Below, piece by piece: positions 26,101 through 36,883 of a stretch of 64,000 bases of DNA (the stretch's first letter is position 1; each line of letters starts with the position of its first letter). The translations under genes were made by a program, and so were the position numbers. The notes beneath the pieces were generated by a model. The model was given only the letters and a program-made list of their open reading frames with translations, ran no database searches and was not told the DNA's origin. This stretch comes from Ceratothoa steindachneri (Eukaryota > Arthropoda > Malacostraca > Isopoda > Cymothoidae). The stretch lies in the NCBI GenBank assembly GCA_963969495.1, contig OZ018325.1:203572739-203636738 (forward strand). The letters are read 5' to 3'.

Positions 26101-27751
26101 ATGGCTTCGTCAAGAAGAAATTGCGTTAATGATCCAAACACCTTCTGCTACATATGTGGCTGTTACATGCTAGTTCATCAAAGGCGCAATATATGATTAA
26201 ACTTTGTGATCTGCACCTATAAGGCATATTTTGATGTTCCTCTTGGCGATCAAGATAAGAAGTGGGCTTCACATGCTGTTTGCCAGAGTTTTGTGGAACA
26301 TATTCGTGAGTGGACGAAAGGAAAGAGAAATGGTCTTCCTTTTGGAATCTCCATGGTGTGGCGAGAGCCAAAGGATCATGTATCGAACTGTTATTTCTAT
26401 CTGGTGAATACTAAAGGGATTGGCAAGAAAAATCGACACAAGATCGTCTACCCTAACATTCTCTCGGCGATCTGGCCAGTACCTCATTCTAAGTCTTTAC
26501 CAGTTCCGATTTTGGGTGGATATGCTTCCTCCGATGATGAAAATGATGTACCTGATATGGACGTCCATGGAGTGGATTCAGAGTCTTCAGATTCATCATT
26601 AGATGCTGAACAGTCATTAGCTCCTCATTGTTTTAATAAAGAGGATTTGAATGACCTGATACGTGATTTGTCGCTCTCCAAGAAAGCTGAAGGACTTTTA
26701 ACCTCCAGGTTGAGTCAAAAACATATGCTTGACAGGTCGGTACGGGTATCATATTACCGAACAAGGGAGAGTATATTTGTTAAGTATTTATCTGAAGACA
26801 AACAATTTGTATACAGCAATGATGTTCCTGGTCTGTTTGTCGAGTTGAGACTTGGCACCTATAGCCCTGCTGAGTAGAGACTGTTTTTGGATAGCTCCAA
26901 GCGTAGCATCAATTGTGTCCTTTTGCATAATGGCAATGACTTTGGTGCAGGTCCTCTCGGTCACTCTGTCCACCTGCGAGAAACTCACGATGACATAAGA
27001 ATGGTCATGGATTTACTTAAGTACCATGAACACAATTGGATTATATGTGTATACCTTAAGATGGCCAACTTCTTCCTCGGCCAGCAGAAGAGCTATGCAA
27101 AGTTTCCATGCTATATCTCTATGTGGGACAGTCGAGCCCGTGACAAATACTGGTTCCAAAAATATTTGCCAGTTCGGGAAACTTTGGAAGCAGGAATGCC
27201 AAACATTGTTAATGAGCCAATCGTAAGTCGAGAGAAGATCGTTTTCCCTCCACTTCATCTCAAATTGGGGTTGATGAAGCAGTATGTATGAAGCAGTATG
27301 TCAAGGCGTTGAGCACTGACAATGATTGTTTTCAGTACAAATCTGAATACTTCTGAGTGATTCTAGATTTGTGAACACCCTGAATGAAAAAGAAAAGGCA
27401 GCCTGGCTCTCATTTTCTGCCGTTATTCGTAACTTCCTGAGAAACAAAAAAGCGCATAACTTCGAGGATCTGGTTACAAATATGCTTTTAGCATATCGTG
27501 ATCTGGGATGCAACATGAGTGTGAAGCTGCATTTCCTAAAACGTCACCTCGACCGATTCCCAGAGAATCTGGGAGCCGTGAGCGAGGAACAAGGGGAACG
27601 CTTCCATCAGGATTTGATGACGATAGAAGAGCGCTATCAAGGTCACTGGGATAGACACATGATGGCCGACTACTGCTGGACGATTAGAAGAGATCAGCCA
27701 GAGAAGACTTACAAGAGAAAGAGTTACAAACGCAAATTTTTGTCCGATTGA
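26101..27751 (+). pseudogene. Putative transposase of unnamed family, broken
   Basis: ATG at 26101 is preceded by a good splice-acceptor-like tract (TTGTTTCTTTTTTCAG at about 26070-26085). The N-terminus has a zinc-ribbon-like start ('CYICGC'), then 'LGDQDKKWASHAVC', 'SNCYFY' and 'KIVYPNILSAIWPVPH', all recognisable family signatures. The second half has 'FLDSSKRSINCVLLHNGN', 'WDSRARDKYW', 'PPLHLKLGLMKQYV' and 'GAVSEEQGERFHQDL'. Breaks: TGA at 26194 and TAG at 26875 in the same frame, a 14-bp direct duplication at 27274-27301 that shifts frame, and a short coding loss near 27345-27370. Acidic residues in the DSSK, WDSR and EEQGERFHQD blocks suggest an RNase H-like DDE nuclease, but that is inference. 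About 540 residues if intact. Confidence 0.85.
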
Positions 27752-28119
27752 AATCAAGAAGAGGTCCTCCAGCCTGATGTACGGTCATTAATAAATTACC
27801 ATCTATCTGATTACAATATTTGTAATCCTAATGTGTAATTCAAGTTTCTTCTCATATGCAATAAAATGTTTGTGCAAAAAATCTGCTTTACTATAAATAA
27901 CGCAAAAGGACGATTCAAAATTACTTCAGGGCATGATGGTAGGCGTGGTAAAATGAAAATTATTGTATAATATTAGTTATTGATATTACGAAAAATCTGT
28001 AACATTTAGAGAGAATCTGATTTCAGATTTGAATTCAGTATGCTTGAATTAGGAAGGAAAATGTACTTTTGTCAATTCACCAAATACATTTTTCCTCAGT
28101 GTAATCCATGGAAGAAAGT
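27752..28119. other. 3' region of the 25.5-29.0 kb element
   Basis: AT-rich, with an AATAAA signal near 27860 that could serve the transposase gene. No ORF. Confidence 0.5.
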
Positions 28120-28620
28120 TCCGGAGACTTTGCGGACCATGCAGTTTCTTGTGCTATGGCAGGTAGTTGGATCTTGTTGGAACCAATGATTTTCTTAATT
28201 TAGGCGTAAAGAACACGTTCAACATTTTGTAATAGCGATCGCTCCTTATAGTCACTGTGTTTTCTGAGGAATCCTCGAAAATTACGGCTCTATAATTTCA
28301 GATGCATTAAGACCACACACACAGTTACGTACTTACTATGCAACGGGACAGGAAATATTCAATGGATCTTCTTTTGCACACTAACGACAATTTTGTTTGT
28401 TTACAGATACAATTAAATGGAAAATAGGCTTTGTCTGACATAATCAAAGTTGCTAGAAAATAGGTTGTGTCGTTTACCTTTAGTTGCAGTCTTCGTGCGA
28501 AATCTCCATCGTTTAGTTGTTGCACTAATTGATTTTTTTAGTAAAAGAGCATTAAAGTCTACTTGAATATACGGTATGAAGTTCCATATCCAACTCCTAA
28601 TAGATGAGAAGCACACCGGA
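28120..28620 (-). pseudogene. mariner-type transposase relic inside the larger element
   Basis: Minus-strand frames give 'LQLNDGDFARRLQLK', 'IMSDKAYFPFN' (first catalytic block, SDEAHF-like), then after frame shifts 'AVIFEDSS', 'TVTIRSDRYYKMLN' and a degraded QQDGATxH region. This order matches the rosa-like DD41D mariners, such as the copy at 57221-58524. It is much more degraded than that copy and sits between the unnamed transposase and the right TIR, so it is probably a nested insertion. Confidence 0.65.
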
Positions 28621-28944
28621 TGCTTATTTTGGGGTTATTCTGTACAAAGTTGTTAATGAGCACCTCTGTCCTCGTTTGGCGCACTCTTCAAGTTGGATGT
28701 CTTTACACAATGCTGCCATTTAAGGAACGTTTTATGTCAAACAGAAGGATTACTTTCTTCGAAGGTGATTCTGATATCCAAAAATTTGTCATGAAAGATC
28801 TTCGAGCTGAAGCTACAGTTCTTCTTCCATGCTCATATTATTGCTCAATGTGTTCCACAGTCCAGGCAGTCATCTTGAAGGGATAGTATAGACTAATACT
28901 TTTATTTTGTTTGGTGGCTTATCTTGCATTTTTATAACCTGTAA
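28621..28944. other. No gene recognised
   Basis: An 88-codon plus-strand frame (28620-28886) has no recognisable domain; it may belong to the nested mariner on the other strand. Confidence 0.4.
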
Positions 28945-29007
28945 CTATCCTCTATCGAATGATGAATATATTTTTATAAAAGGACTTTTTATTTAAGAGT
29001 TACGGGG
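28945..29007 (-). repeat. Right TIR of the 25.5-29.0 kb element
   Basis: Reverse-complement partner of 25538-25600, with the same length and six mismatches. Confidence 0.93.
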
Positions 29008-29039
29008 AATTTCTTTAGAGTTCCATTTTTATGGATATA

Positions 29040-29040
<1 letters not shown>

Positions 29041-29120
<80 letters not shown>
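29041..29120. repeat. (TA)n left of palindrome
   Basis: About 40 TA units between the DNA transposon end and the large palindrome. Confidence 0.97.
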
Positions 29121-29123
<3 letters not shown>

Positions 29124-29735
29124 CAAACAAGGACCTTATATAAATTAAATAATAAGGAAGAAAAAGCGATGGCAAACGGGATATAATAATATAAACACTT
29201 TTACTCTTTAATGAAAATGAAAAATTGGGTGGGGTTCGAACCTATGGCATCCCGAAAGCATGCTTCGAGGCAGCCTATAAGCCGAGCAGTGTGCATAGGT
29301 AAGTCCCCATATGTTGAGAAGAAAGTGCGAGTAGGAGAGACACATAGCCTTCATAATGAGCGAGATATCACAATAGACTCGTGACACGGGAGATGCTCAA
29401 TAACCGATGAGGATTGCGAATCCGTCTTTCTTATGGGTTATTGAGCATCTCCCGTGTCACGAGTCTATTGTGATATCTCGCTCATTATGAAGGCTATGTG
29501 TCTCTCCTACTAACGCTTTCTTTTCAACATATGGGGAAGGATTGTAGCTCAGTGTGTAGAGAAGTGGCGTGAACAACGAAGAACTTTCGATGGCACAGGT
29601 TCGAAATCCACCCATTTTTCAATTTTATCAACGGGTAAAAGAGTAAATAATATTTATCCCGTTTGGTATCTTTTTAATTTGTTTGATCATTGTTGGGTCT
29701 TATAAAAAGGGAAAATTGTTTGTGTATCACTCTTT
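29121..29735. mobile_element. About 600-bp palindrome with tRNA-like segments
   Basis: Two arms meet at a 30-bp loop (29406-29435). The inner 76 bp (29330-29405 with 29436-29511) are perfectly complementary; the outer parts match with substitutions and small gaps out to CACAAACAA near 29122 and 29725. Each arm carries a tRNA-like segment read away from the centre: minus strand at about 29225-29300 with GGTTCGAACCCC, plus strand at 29535-29615 with TAGCTCAGTGTGTAGAG and GGTTCGAAATCC. Each is followed by a shared AAACGGGATA-type tail. It is either two head-to-head SINEs or a foldback element. (TA)n lies on both sides. Confidence 0.85.
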
Positions 29736-29762
29736 TCTTATGGCTTATTTAGTATCTACATT

Positions 29763-29962
<200 letters not shown>

Positions 29963-30149
29963 TATATCTCTCATGGAGCGCGAGAGAATGATGAAATTAA
30001 TCCAACTTCACCGCAGGAAAGAGAAGTTGGATTATATATGTATATATATATATATACATAATTATCTTCAGAAACCAATTTAATATTACATAATGCTAAG
30101 ACTAAAACAAAATAATAATTTATATGCTACAAGATGATCCAACTAATAT

Positions 30150-30600
30150 TGAATTAGATCCCATTTTGTGTTGATGTCACGAAGAAGTCTAGGTATGGCC
30201 TGGATTCTAGTAGCACGCAGAGTATCAGCTGATATTTTCTCCCAGCCTTCTCCCTCAAACATCGACCACACTCTAAAGTCCACGGGGTTCAATTCTGTAT
30301 AAAAAAACAACATACAATTTGCCTGGAACCAGTCTTGACAGTTTGGGGGCTGTGAGTGAGGATGCTACCGAAGGTGTCTTCTGTTCCTTGAAAGATGTCT
30401 TCTCTTCAAACAGAATCTATTTTCATTTTGTGCACAAAGACAATCACTTTGTATGTTGTGGGTGACATGGAGTCTGGACAGTGAACACCCTCATTTGTTC
30501 ACAAAACAAAAGATGCAAGTCAACATGGAGCCGTTGATGTAGCAGTTTTGCTCATGACTCGGCAGTAATTTCCCTCTAATAATAATCCCTCTCCATCTTA
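30150..30600 (-). pseudogene. mariner-type transposase relic
   Basis: The minus strand carries 'ELNPVDFRVWSMFEGE', like the SPDLNPLDFxVWG block with the third catalytic residue, followed by 'AIPRLLRDINTKWDLIQY', like the C-terminal helix region. Upstream pieces are badly frameshifted. No ends found. Confidence 0.5.
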
Positions 30601-30756
30601 ATCCCGTAACCGTTATGGAGCCTCAACCATTTGCATGTATATCTTCTGTTTAGAGAAATCCCATTTCCTATAAATGTGTTCGTATAAAAGTAAACGCAGC
30701 TTACCACATATAAATATATAGCTCTGTATCTTATTCCCTAACTACAACTGCGTAAC

Positions 30757-30804
30757 CTTTGAAAATGATATGTGTATATATCGAAACGCTTCATGCCAAT
30801 AAAG
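30757..30804 (+). ncRNA. Hammerhead-like motif (PLE)
   Basis: GAAAATGA, stem-loop GATAT/ATATC, then GAAACGCTTC and AATAAAG. Same plan as 20752-20792, placed about 110 bp before a PLE N-terminal segment. Confidence 0.5.
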
Positions 30805-30884
30805 AAATTCGTTTCGCTCAGTGAACCAGTTTTCAGCCCTCGTGCGTCACGACTTCCTAATGCATTTTGGTTAACTAATCCATA

Positions 30885-31035
30885 GGTTAAACCAAGACCA
30901 CAAGCGGAACATAAGACAAATCGCGAGACTCGAAAAGAAAACAATTAACAATAAGTTAGCAGCCGCTTTCTATAAAACATGTTACGAAGGAAATTTACTG
31001 CCCAACTATATATCCGCATGCCGCAAGAAACAGAA
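30885..31035 (+). pseudogene. PLE N-terminal segment
   Basis: One frame reads 'RLEKKTINNKLAAAFYKTCY' and continues 'EGNLLPNY'. The same signature occurs in three other places in the window. A tRNA-derived SINE follows directly, then a TA array. Confidence 0.82.
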
Positions 31036-31045
31036 AAACAGAAAT

Positions 31046-31170
31046 TCCTAATTCCAAATATTCCGTAATGGAGTGGGATTCAAACCAAGCACACTGAGGC
31101 AGCGAGCAACCGCCTTGATTTCAATTAAACGGAGCCTTAGACCACTCGGCTACGCGGAAGACCAAATAAT
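31046..31170 (-). mobile_element. tRNA-derived SINE head
   Basis: Minus strand shows box A TAGCCGAGTGGTCTAAGG and box B GGTTTGAATCCC about 50 bp apart. The Leu/Ser-type layout has a long variable region, but the acceptor ends do not pair properly, so it is a SINE and not a tRNA gene. Related to 25328-25462. Confidence 0.75.
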
Positions 31171-31195
31171 GTTTCGAATACACAAACATTTAAGG

Positions 31196-31198
<3 letters not shown>

Positions 31199-31233
<35 letters not shown>
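31199..31233. repeat. (TA)n
   Basis: About 17 units, between the SINE and the next PLE fragment. Confidence 0.95.
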
Positions 31234-31234
<1 letters not shown>

Positions 31235-31599
31235 GAGCTTCGATCTTCATATATATCTGTTAAGAGTACCTACATCTTGTAATTATAATTGGTCGTGCAA
31301 CATACCAAAATATTATCAAACCACTTTCTATCGAAAATCCACTGACAGTTATAAACTGGATGTAGCAGCAATCGAACCACTCCGATGCGTAAGGAGTCCT
31401 TTATTTTAGCAAGATTGTTACTTCAGAAATGGATAGAAGCAATATTCTATTGGTGTGAAGAAGATATGTCTTACTCAGACTGTAAATTTCTTAAATACCT
31501 CGAGAGCAACAGTAGCAGACCTTTTTTTCGTGAAATATGCACAACTTACTCCTAAAAACATACTATTAAGCTTGGTGATGTAGGTCTGATTGTTCAAAT

Positions 31600-31894
31600 T
31601 GACAAATCATTTTTTTCACATATGCTTAACGAAAAACCTATATAATTTTGTACGTGCAGAAGCACTGTATGATATGTGGGGGCCACAAGGCGTACGCTTT
31701 AACCCCGCTTCATGCAGCATATGGGTAGATCTGAGAGAACTGGAAAACCTGATCCATCTCCAATTCGAAACCATCTATCACAATGTGGCTCGAGGGCTAC
31801 ACTCGAGAACTTCACGATACTTAATTCGGTAAGAAACATCTCAGACCTTTGCCTACTTGAGTCAATTTATATTAAAAACTTCAACCCAGTCTAA
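31600..31894 (+). pseudogene. PLE GIY-YIG endonuclease and C-terminus
   Basis: From 31673 the frame reads 'YVGATRRTL', a stop, then 'RFMQHMGRSERTGK', 'SPIRNHLSQCG', 'LENFTILNSVRN' and the end 'LCLLESIYIKNFNPV'. These are the YIG strand, the conserved histidine region and the LxxLESIYIK terminus of PLE nucleases; the GIY strand upstream is degraded. RT is missing. A hammerhead-like motif follows about 275 bp downstream, as expected for a PLE 3' region. Confidence 0.87.
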
Positions 31895-32167
31895 ACAATA
31901 ACTCATTATCTGTTCCATTCAATTAGTCACTCATTAACAAACATGTTAATTTGTTAGGAAATTTTACATTTGGTAAAAATAAAATCCACTGCCAATTATT
32001 TTCTTATTTTATATAAATTCCCTCGTTGGTTTTCCTCTCCGTATTTCCATTGCATTAAATTCGTCTCCAATTTAATATTCATGTTTCACGATTTTTGGGG
32101 GGTTTTCGCATGTTTTAAAAACTTTTTATGTATATATTTAATTTTTATTTTGTATTCTCTCTTTAGC

Positions 32168-32212
32168 ACTGATGATAGGGTTGGTGGTAATCCTGAAACG
32201 TTTGCAATAAAT
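32168..32212 (+). ncRNA. Best hammerhead-like core in the window
   Basis: Exact CTGATGA (32169-32175), a six-pair stem II (AGGGTT/AATCCT with one G-U), exact GAAA (32195-32198), then a seven-pair hairpin (AACGTTT/AAATGTT) giving a GUU cleavage-type triplet. Stem I next to the core does not pair well, so activity is uncertain. It lies downstream of a PLE C-terminus. Confidence 0.6.
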
Positions 32213-32224
32213 GTTACGAAGGGT

Positions 32225-33170
32225 CTTAGACTCCATCCTATATTATAGAGCCAAAAGTCATGGAATAGATGACCTCTAGCGTGGCGAAGTGCAGCAACTC
32301 GACGTGGCATCGATTCCCAAATGGACGGAAGATCAGTGGAGCCATATTGGCCTATTGCCTCGATATCTATCCACAGTTCCCAGATATTTGTAGGTGCCGA
32401 ATCTTAAGTGAAAATCGAGCCCCTCCCATAAATGATCGATTGGGTTCTTGTCGGGTGAACGAGAAAGCCACACTACTCGTCGGAACTCTCCAGGAGGCTC
32501 TTTGAAACAATTTGGGGCAACTTACGCGAGAGATAGTGCATTATCCTGGGGGAATATCTCATCTTTAGTGGGACACATGAAGTCCATGAATGGATGCAAA
32601 TGGTCAACGCGCATTGCAACGTAGCCTTCTCTTTTCTATAACGTGTTCAGGCGGACCAGCGGAACCAACCCATACCAGATGAAAGACCTAACAGCAGTAT
32701 GGAACCATTACCACCTTCCTTGGTGCCTTATTGATAACTGGGTTCCATGACCTCATGGGGTCTCGGCCAAACCTAAAGCCAACATCCAATTATGGACACT
32801 CTAATGAGTTCTTCTGCTTTTACATCCTATAGAAAGTAAATAAACTCTGGGGATCTGCGTAATGGATATGCATCTGGTATCCATTGCATTAGCTGTGAAT
32901 GCGATTTGAGACGATTTTGTTTGTTTTTTACCACTGGCAATTTATGCCATACACCGCTGATCACGACCATTAAGTACCTGTGATCGTCCACTGGGCTGTG
33001 TATGTTTTTCGGTAATACCTTCCACGAAGTACTTTCTGTACCCACATGACACCGTAGATTGTGGGGATGTTGAATGTCCGCACAACTCTGTTTCAGAAAA
33101 GGAAGGTCCCATCAGTCTGGCACTACAATAATGTCCTGTTCGAACCTCGATCTTTAACGCCACATTGCCA
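32225..33170 (-). pseudogene. Tc1-like transposase relic
   Basis: Minus-strand pieces: 'GMGWFRWSA', similar to the GxGPLxxI region; 'IFPQDNAL', the second catalytic block; and a segment matching SPDKNPIDHLW, the third block, with 'LWIDIEAIG' after it. Stops and frame changes are frequent, and 32830-33163 on the same strand is probably the more degraded N-terminal half. No terminal repeats found. Confidence 0.65.
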
Positions 33171-33174
33171 TAAG

Positions 33175-33720
33175 TATCCTAACCCCTGTACGTACTAACA
33201 CAAGTATTTTCGGATCAATGCTGATAGAAATCTGGAAATTTCTTGATGCCAAGTTACTATAGTGGTTTCCACCATTACTTTTACATACTGGTATACGATT
33301 ACCTTTGCCATTTCATTAAATGCTAGAGGTAACCATGCCGTCAAAGATTACGTCAATATTTAAGTAATAATTGTTGATGGTAGTAGTGAGTTGATAACAC
33401 TATGAACTATGTATTAATTGAATTTCAGAATTTCTTTAAAAAGTAATTCACTTTCACCACCGAGTATCTAATTTGTCATCGAAGCATCCAGTTTCTGAGT
33501 TACCAATAGGGGAAGAAACAACACATATTAGTCTTTGATCTTTGATGAAAACCCTTCCTGACTCTCCCCAATTCTAACACCCTTTGTCCTCAGTATTCAT
33601 ATTAAAAAAAATAGTCTACAGCAGAATATTTCAAAAAGAGGTCTGCTGACCAAAAGTCGCGTGCTCTCACTTAATCTGATTTATGATCTTACGACTTTCA
33701 AAACTTTCAATAAATCCCGG
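33175..33720. other. No gene recognised
   Basis: No supported feature. Confidence 0.5.
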
Positions 33721-33723
33721 ACG

Positions 33724-34075
33724 AACCTTTCAAATTATATCGTTTGAAATAGAAGGTAAAACAAAATGAGAGTTTTAAATTTCGTTAAAATCGGCCGAAT
33801 GGTTATGATGTTATTGCCTAAACAAAATAATTTCCGAGCTAAACTTTGGAGGACCTTGGCAAGTATATCATTCAAAAGAGAATATAAAACAACATAAGGG
33901 TTTCAAATTTTGTTAGAATCGACCGAATGGTTATGATGTTATTGCTAAAACAAAATAATTCCCGGGCTAAACTTGGGAGGATCTGGGCAATTATATCATT
34001 CGAAAGAGAATGTAAAAAAACATAAGGGTTTCAAATATCGTTAGAATCGGCCGAATAGTTACAATGTTATTATCA
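33724..34075. repeat. Three diverged direct repeats, about 127 bp each
   Basis: Units start near 33725, 33852 and 33980 and share TATATCATT, GTTAGAATCGGCCGAATGG and TGTTATTG words. They are followed by a GGACCGACCGACATACGAG stretch. Non-coding. Confidence 0.85.
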
Positions 34076-34689
34076 TAACCCCCAAAAAAGCAAAACGGGG
34101 GCGGACCGACCGACATACGAGTAGTGAGATGTAGAGTCAACCACGACTAAAAATGCCCCAGTTATGTAATCTTTATGGTTTCTACTTTTTATCTCGGATA
34201 CTCGAGTGTAGATTTTTTGTTTAAAGACCGTCCTTTTAAACTAATGTATTCATTCATATAGAAGGTGACAAAAATTCACTCTACCTTAGGGAAAATTCAT
34301 AACAATTTCATTTAATAGTTTTTTGTTTTACAATAAAAATCATTAATAAATAAATAAGAAAAAAATATTTTTTTTAGGAACAATCTCATTTAATAAAAAA
34401 GTAAAAAGTTATCCAGGAGTTAAATAGTAACGAAACTTTTGGGCCAGCCTGTATAGGCAATATTTGCGTCACCTTTAGGATGCTTCTGTATTATTGTTAA
34501 ACCAAAGAGAGTATAACCCTAAAGGATTTGAGGAAAATTGTCAAGATTGTCATTTATACTCTTTCCATTTTTCAATGGGGCATCATTTTCTAGTGTAGAA
34601 TTCTTGAACTTGTTAAATATATTCAAACAGGGTACGTCAGGTATTTGAGAACATATAATTTAAGGACAAAATAAAGATATTGATTACAA
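34076..34689. other. Possible mariner end at 34415-34447; otherwise nothing
   Basis: TAACGAAACTTTTGGGCCAG then CCTGTATA resembles a mariner terminal repeat read on the minus strand. No partner or transposase was found nearby. Confidence 0.35.
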
Positions 34690-35280
34690 AATCAACAACA
34701 ATTTATTTACATAGTAATTGGTATACATATGGTAAAAGGTTCTGCCCCAATAAAACTGACTTCAGCCTCTATTGCGCCCTCGAAAGCAACTGAATGCCAG
34801 AAGCAGGTGGTTTTCATTCATTTCGGTCATAGTGTCTCCAATGGCACCTTATAAAACGTCCTTGGTATTATTGGGCCGGTAACTGGTCTTCCCTCAACAA
34901 CGTGCCTCACTTTGTAGTCCGGGGGTTCAAATTGGAGAGCTATGAGGCAAAATATTAAGGGCCACATGATTGTGAATATTCTCGGCCAGTCAGTCGTGGG
35001 TGGTGCGGTTTGTGTCGGAGGGACTAAGTAGAGTCCTACTCGAACACTTTTGACCTCATTGAGTTATTAAGGTCATCAGTGACGAAATCTGATTTTCTTC
35101 TAGCTAAAGATGGCACATCCATCTCAGAAGCCTGTGGTTTCTTTTCTCATCTTGAACACGAGGAACTTGGCCACATACAAAAAGATAGCAATCTCCAGAT
35201 CATCTTCGTTGGTGATTAAGGTGACGAGAACGAAGTGCCTTTTATTTTCTGAATCATATTAGAAGCTGCCATGTTTGGCC
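34690..35280 (-). pseudogene. mariner (maT-like) transposase C-terminal relic
   Basis: The minus strand gives 'RPNNTKDVL', 'MTEMNENHLLLAFSCFRGRI' and 'EAEVSFIG', the C-terminal end after the catalytic domain in the mariner group that ends in a CxxFRxRxEAxxxxxGxFI motif. The 46.0-46.6 kb relic has the same kind of end. Stops and shifts lie upstream; the catalytic part is not readable. Confidence 0.65.
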
Positions 35281-35893
<613 letters not shown>

Positions 35894-35906
35894 CGAATGA
35901 CATTCT

Positions 35907-35949
35907 TTATTCCTAGATGTTTTTCGACCATGTTAGGTCATCTTCAGGG
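35907..35949 (-). ncRNA. Hammerhead-like motif (PLE)
   Basis: The minus strand reads CTGAAGATGACC, loop, GGTC, then GAAAAACATC and GAATAAAG. The GACC/GGTC stem and GAAA match the hammerhead plan; the core has the same AG insertion as the copy at 20752. Confidence 0.55.
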
Positions 35950-36014
35950 AATAAACGGAAATGGAATTATTCAAAAATTGCTACATTATATATAGTATTT
36001 CTAAGTATTACAAA

Positions 36015-36015
<1 letters not shown>

Positions 36016-36110
<95 letters not shown>
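36016..36110. repeat. (TA)n
   Basis: About 47 units on the 5' side of the minus-strand PLE unit. Confidence 0.97.
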
Positions 36111-36113
<3 letters not shown>

Positions 36114-36446
36114 AAAACCGCCCAATGGAAATATGATAAGAGGAATCGAAGTACTTTTTTTCAAGTTCATTATCAAGGAATAAATATAATAACAAAACGC
36201 AGCCATATATAGACTACATATAATGAAAGCTAGGGATTTTCCTTCACTAATATGAAGCCATAGTAGAAAAATAAATATATGAATGAAACTGAAAAATACA
36301 GCTTCTTGAGAACCTGCATATGCAAAATCCAAAGGCAAAAAATTAAGTAATTTGGCCACAGAAATATCCATACCCACAAAAACAAAGACAATAATTATAT
36401 CTAGAAAAGAAAACCAGTACTCAACAAAACTGATTCCACCTTTCAT
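36111..36446 (-). other. Unrecognised hydrophobic open frame
   Basis: The minus strand stays open for about 112 codons before entering the TA repeat. It predicts two or three hydrophobic stretches (for example 'FLDIIIVFVFVGM' and 'FFSFIHIFIFLLWLHI'). There is no clear family match; the pattern is loosely like ion-channel membrane segments. AT-rich DNA readily gives Phe/Ile/Leu-rich frames, so this may be chance. Confidence 0.2.
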
Positions 36447-36698
36447 ATAGAGATTTTAAAACCCTACAACTGCTCTGTTTCTTTCTCTTTTTTACTCTTT
36501 GCAAGGACCGAATATCTGAATATGGTAAGGTGAAATTTCTTCTTAAGTCTTATACTTTGTCATATTTTCACTTTCGTCTCGTTCCTTTGGTTTTATTTAT
36601 CGCGTCCTAAGTTTTGTGGTGTTTTTATTATTGGTCATATTTATTGTGTTAATGTACGTTCCTAATTTGAGTAATTACTTACCTTTCAAATAGAAACA

Positions 36699-36748
36699 CT
36701 CAAGAGTTCCAAGAAAAGGGACGAAACGTCTGACAGAGCCAAATAAAT
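36699..36748 (+). ncRNA. Hammerhead-like motif (PLE)
   Basis: CTCAAGA, stem GTTCC/GGGAC around AAGAAAA, then GAAACGTC and AAATAAATG. Same layout as the other copies. A TA array follows at 36829. Confidence 0.45.
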
Positions 36749-36820
36749 GTCCTTCTCCATCTACTCGTAGGTCTTATTTTCCTGCTGAAATTAAAGTTTC
36801 CGCGAAATAAACCATTTCTC

Positions 36821-36828
<8 letters not shown>

Positions 36829-36879
<51 letters not shown>
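36829..36879. repeat. (TA)n
   Basis: About 25 units, 80 bp after a hammerhead-like motif. Confidence 0.96.

Positions 36880-36883
<4 letters not shown>

Larger units (their letters stand above)
25538..29007 (+). mobile_element. TIR-bounded DNA transposon of an unnamed family
   Basis: Terminal inverted repeats 25538-25600 and 28945-29007 are each 63 bp and match at 57 positions, starting CCCCGTAACTCTTAA and ending CGA(A/T)AGAGGATAG. Between them lies the 26101-27751 transposase-like gene, then AT-rich sequence and a separate mariner relic. Total length about 3.47 kb. Sequence similarity may continue a few bases outside the 63-bp core (AAAAATGG on both sides), so exact tips and target duplication are not settled. 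The gene family is widespread in arthropod and cnidarian genomes as uncharacterised proteins. TIRs here indicate it is a cut-and-paste transposon. Confidence 0.85.

Noticed and set aside
26101..26205. TGA at 26194 as a selenocysteine codon
   Set aside because: The gene has other clear lesions (TAG at 26875, a frameshift and a deletion), so a nonsense mutation is the simpler reading.
25525..29030. Target-site duplication at the ends of the 25.5-29.0 kb element
   Set aside because: Outside the 63-bp TIR core the flanks show partial inverted similarity (AAAAATGG) and no direct repeat, so exact ends could not be set.
31046..31170. Functional tRNA-Leu or tRNA-Ser gene on the minus strand
   Set aside because: Box A and B are good but acceptor strands do not pair, and a diverged sister copy with the same layout exists, so it is a SINE head.
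32168..32212. A fully canonical, active hammerhead ribozyme
   Set aside because: Core and stems II and III fit, but bases next to the core do not form a stem I; listed only as hammerhead-like.
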